Positions 17,510 to 18,327 of a stretch of 18,327 nt of DNA are shown in pieces. The stretch lies in the NCBI GenBank assembly GCA_937941555.1, contig CALDHJ010000007.1, positions 1 to 18,327 on the forward strand. The letters are read 5' to 3'. Below the pieces are notes generated by a model. That model did not search any database and was not told the origin of the DNA. It saw only the letters and a list, made by a program, of their open reading frames with translations. A program made the translations under genes and the position numbers. Each line of letters opens with the position of its first letter. Position 1 is the first letter of the stretch. This stretch comes from an uncultured Granulosicoccaceae bacterium (lineage in GTDB: Bacteria; Pseudomonadota; Gammaproteobacteria; CALCKW01).

Positions 17510-18327
17510 CTAGTGCGGGAACGGCCAGAGGCGGAGCTTGTCTTTGGTCAGTCGCCACAACTGCGCGAGACCGTGAGGCTCCAGGATCAGAAAGGCGACG
17601 ATCAAACCGCCGACAATCATGAATTCGAAATGCGCTGCGATGTCGGTGGCCCAGCCGAAGCCGCCCACCATGACATTCTTGAGCAGCACCGGCATCAGGA
17701 CCAGAAAGGCGGCGCCGAGAAAGCTGCCGAGAATCGATCCGAGACCGCCGATGATGATCATGAACAGCACCAGGAAGCTTTGGGTGATGCTGAAGGCTTC
17801 GCCCACTTCCACGGCACCGAGGTAGACGGTGAAGAAGAGTGCGCCCGAGACACCGACGTAAAAGGATGAAATCGCAAACGCCGACAACTTTGTTTTCAAC
17901 GGGTTGACGCCGATGATCTCGGCCGCGATGTCCATGTCGCGAATCGCCATCCACGACCGCCCGCTGCGTCCGCGCGTAAGGTTGCGGGCCATCCACGCCA
18001 ACAGCACCACGAAGAACAGGCAGAAGAGGTATTTGGCCCAGGCCTCGGCGTTGGGCCCGGTGACCGCAATGCCGAACACCGTGCGCTCGGCCGCATTGAT
18101 CTGGCCGGATGCCGAGTAGTTGTAGAACCAGGCTTGCTTGTTGAACAGCCACACCAGGAAGAACTGCGCTGCGAGGGTGGCAACCGCGAGGTAGAACCCC
18201 TTGATCCGAAGCGACGGCAAACCGAACAGGATGCCAACGGCCGCGGTGATCAACCCGGCGAGCAGGATGATCAGCACGATGCTCATACCAGGGAAGGCGG
18301 TCATGAGCTTGTAGCTTGCGAATGCCC
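17510..18327 (-). CDS. LivM-like ABC permease, C-terminal part (runs off window)
   Basis: Inner-membrane permease of a LIV-type importer. The frame is open to the window edge (AFASYKL precedes the first internal ATG at 18304). The first 70 or so residues, including the usual N-terminal helices, therefore lie outside. Visible are several hydrophobic helices (LIILLAGLITAAVGILFGL, YLFCLFFVVLLAWM, SFLVLFMIIIGGLGSILGSFLGAAFLVLM, FMIVGGLIVAFLILEP). The family motif LPSLRIKGFYLAVATLAAQFF, the cytoplasmic EAA-like loop WMAIRDMDIAAEIIGVNPLKTKLSAF (contacts the ATPase), and the closing GLAQLW are also seen. It ends 72 bp before the binding protein start. The genes are in one direction with short gaps and probably form one operon. 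Confidence 0.92.
   Translation of the reverse strand, partial: AFASYKLMTAFPGMSIVLIILLAGLITAAVGILFGLPSLRIKGFYLAVATLAAQFFLVWLFNKQAWFYNYSASGQINAAERTVFGIAVTGPNAEAWAKYLFCLFFVVLLAWMARNLTRGRSGRSWMAIRDMDIAAEIIGVNPLKTKLSAFAISSFYVGVSGALFFTVYLGAVEVGEAFSITQSFLVLFMIIIGGLGSILGSFLGAAFLVLMPVLLKNVMVGGFGWATDIAAHFEFMIVGGLIVAFLILEPHGLAQLWRLTKDKLRLWPFPH

Noticed and set aside
17506..17519. Small hairpin over the LivM-like stop codon
   Set aside because: Only a 5-bp stem with a 4-nt loop and no T-tract; too weak for a terminator call.

Overview
The window (about 18.3 kb, GC-rich, gene-dense) looks like chromosomal DNA of a gammaproteobacterium. The best markers are cmoA-cmoB, ttcA and a close YpeA-type acetyltransferase. 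These are joined by a two-subunit B12-dependent methylmalonyl-CoA mutase and a LIV-type ABC transporter, which suggests a heterotroph using branched-chain or odd-chain carbon. Genus cannot be told from this sequence. I see no tRNA, rRNA, CRISPR array, insertion sequence or phage gene.

Layout, left to right. (1) 1-390, minus: 5' part of a UDP-glucose 6-dehydrogenase, cut by the window edge. (2) 582-1223, plus: a COG4339-type HD-domain protein, convergent with a histidine phosphatase (1266-1877, minus). (3) 2210-7267, minus: a run in transcription order of a two-domain GINT1-like/formyltransferase-like protein, cmoA, cmoB, an unrecognised 309-residue protein and a stand-alone mnmD. cmoA/cmoB overlap by ATGA. 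The gene before cmoA ends within a few bases of cmoA's possible TTG start. mnmD lacks any ATG/GTG/TTG start in front of its conserved N-terminus. (4) 7498-8388, minus: ttcA, divergent from the ypeA-like gene (8491-8919, plus). Three wobble-U34 modification genes and one C32 thiolation gene thus lie within about 6.2 kb. (5) 8956-13789, minus: mutA-mutB-meaB, a compact methylmalonyl-CoA mutase operon with its G-protein chaperone. (6) 14017-18327, minus: LivM-like permease (cut by the window edge), periplasmic binding protein, LivF-like ATPase and a PaaK-like adenylate-forming enzyme. A strong intrinsic terminator lies between the binding protein and the ATPase and probably lowers expression of the distal genes.

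How the genes may work together: regions 5 and 6 plausibly handle uptake and CoA activation of a carboxylic acid or amino acid and its propionyl-CoA-derived carbon, but this link is inference from adjacency. Region 3 and ttcA are dominated by anticodon-loop tRNA modification, and the unknown 309-residue protein is the most interesting unexplained member. No clearly new multi-gene system is evident. The main leads are that unknown protein, the unusual mnmD start, and the glycan-type two-domain protein coupled to cmoAB.
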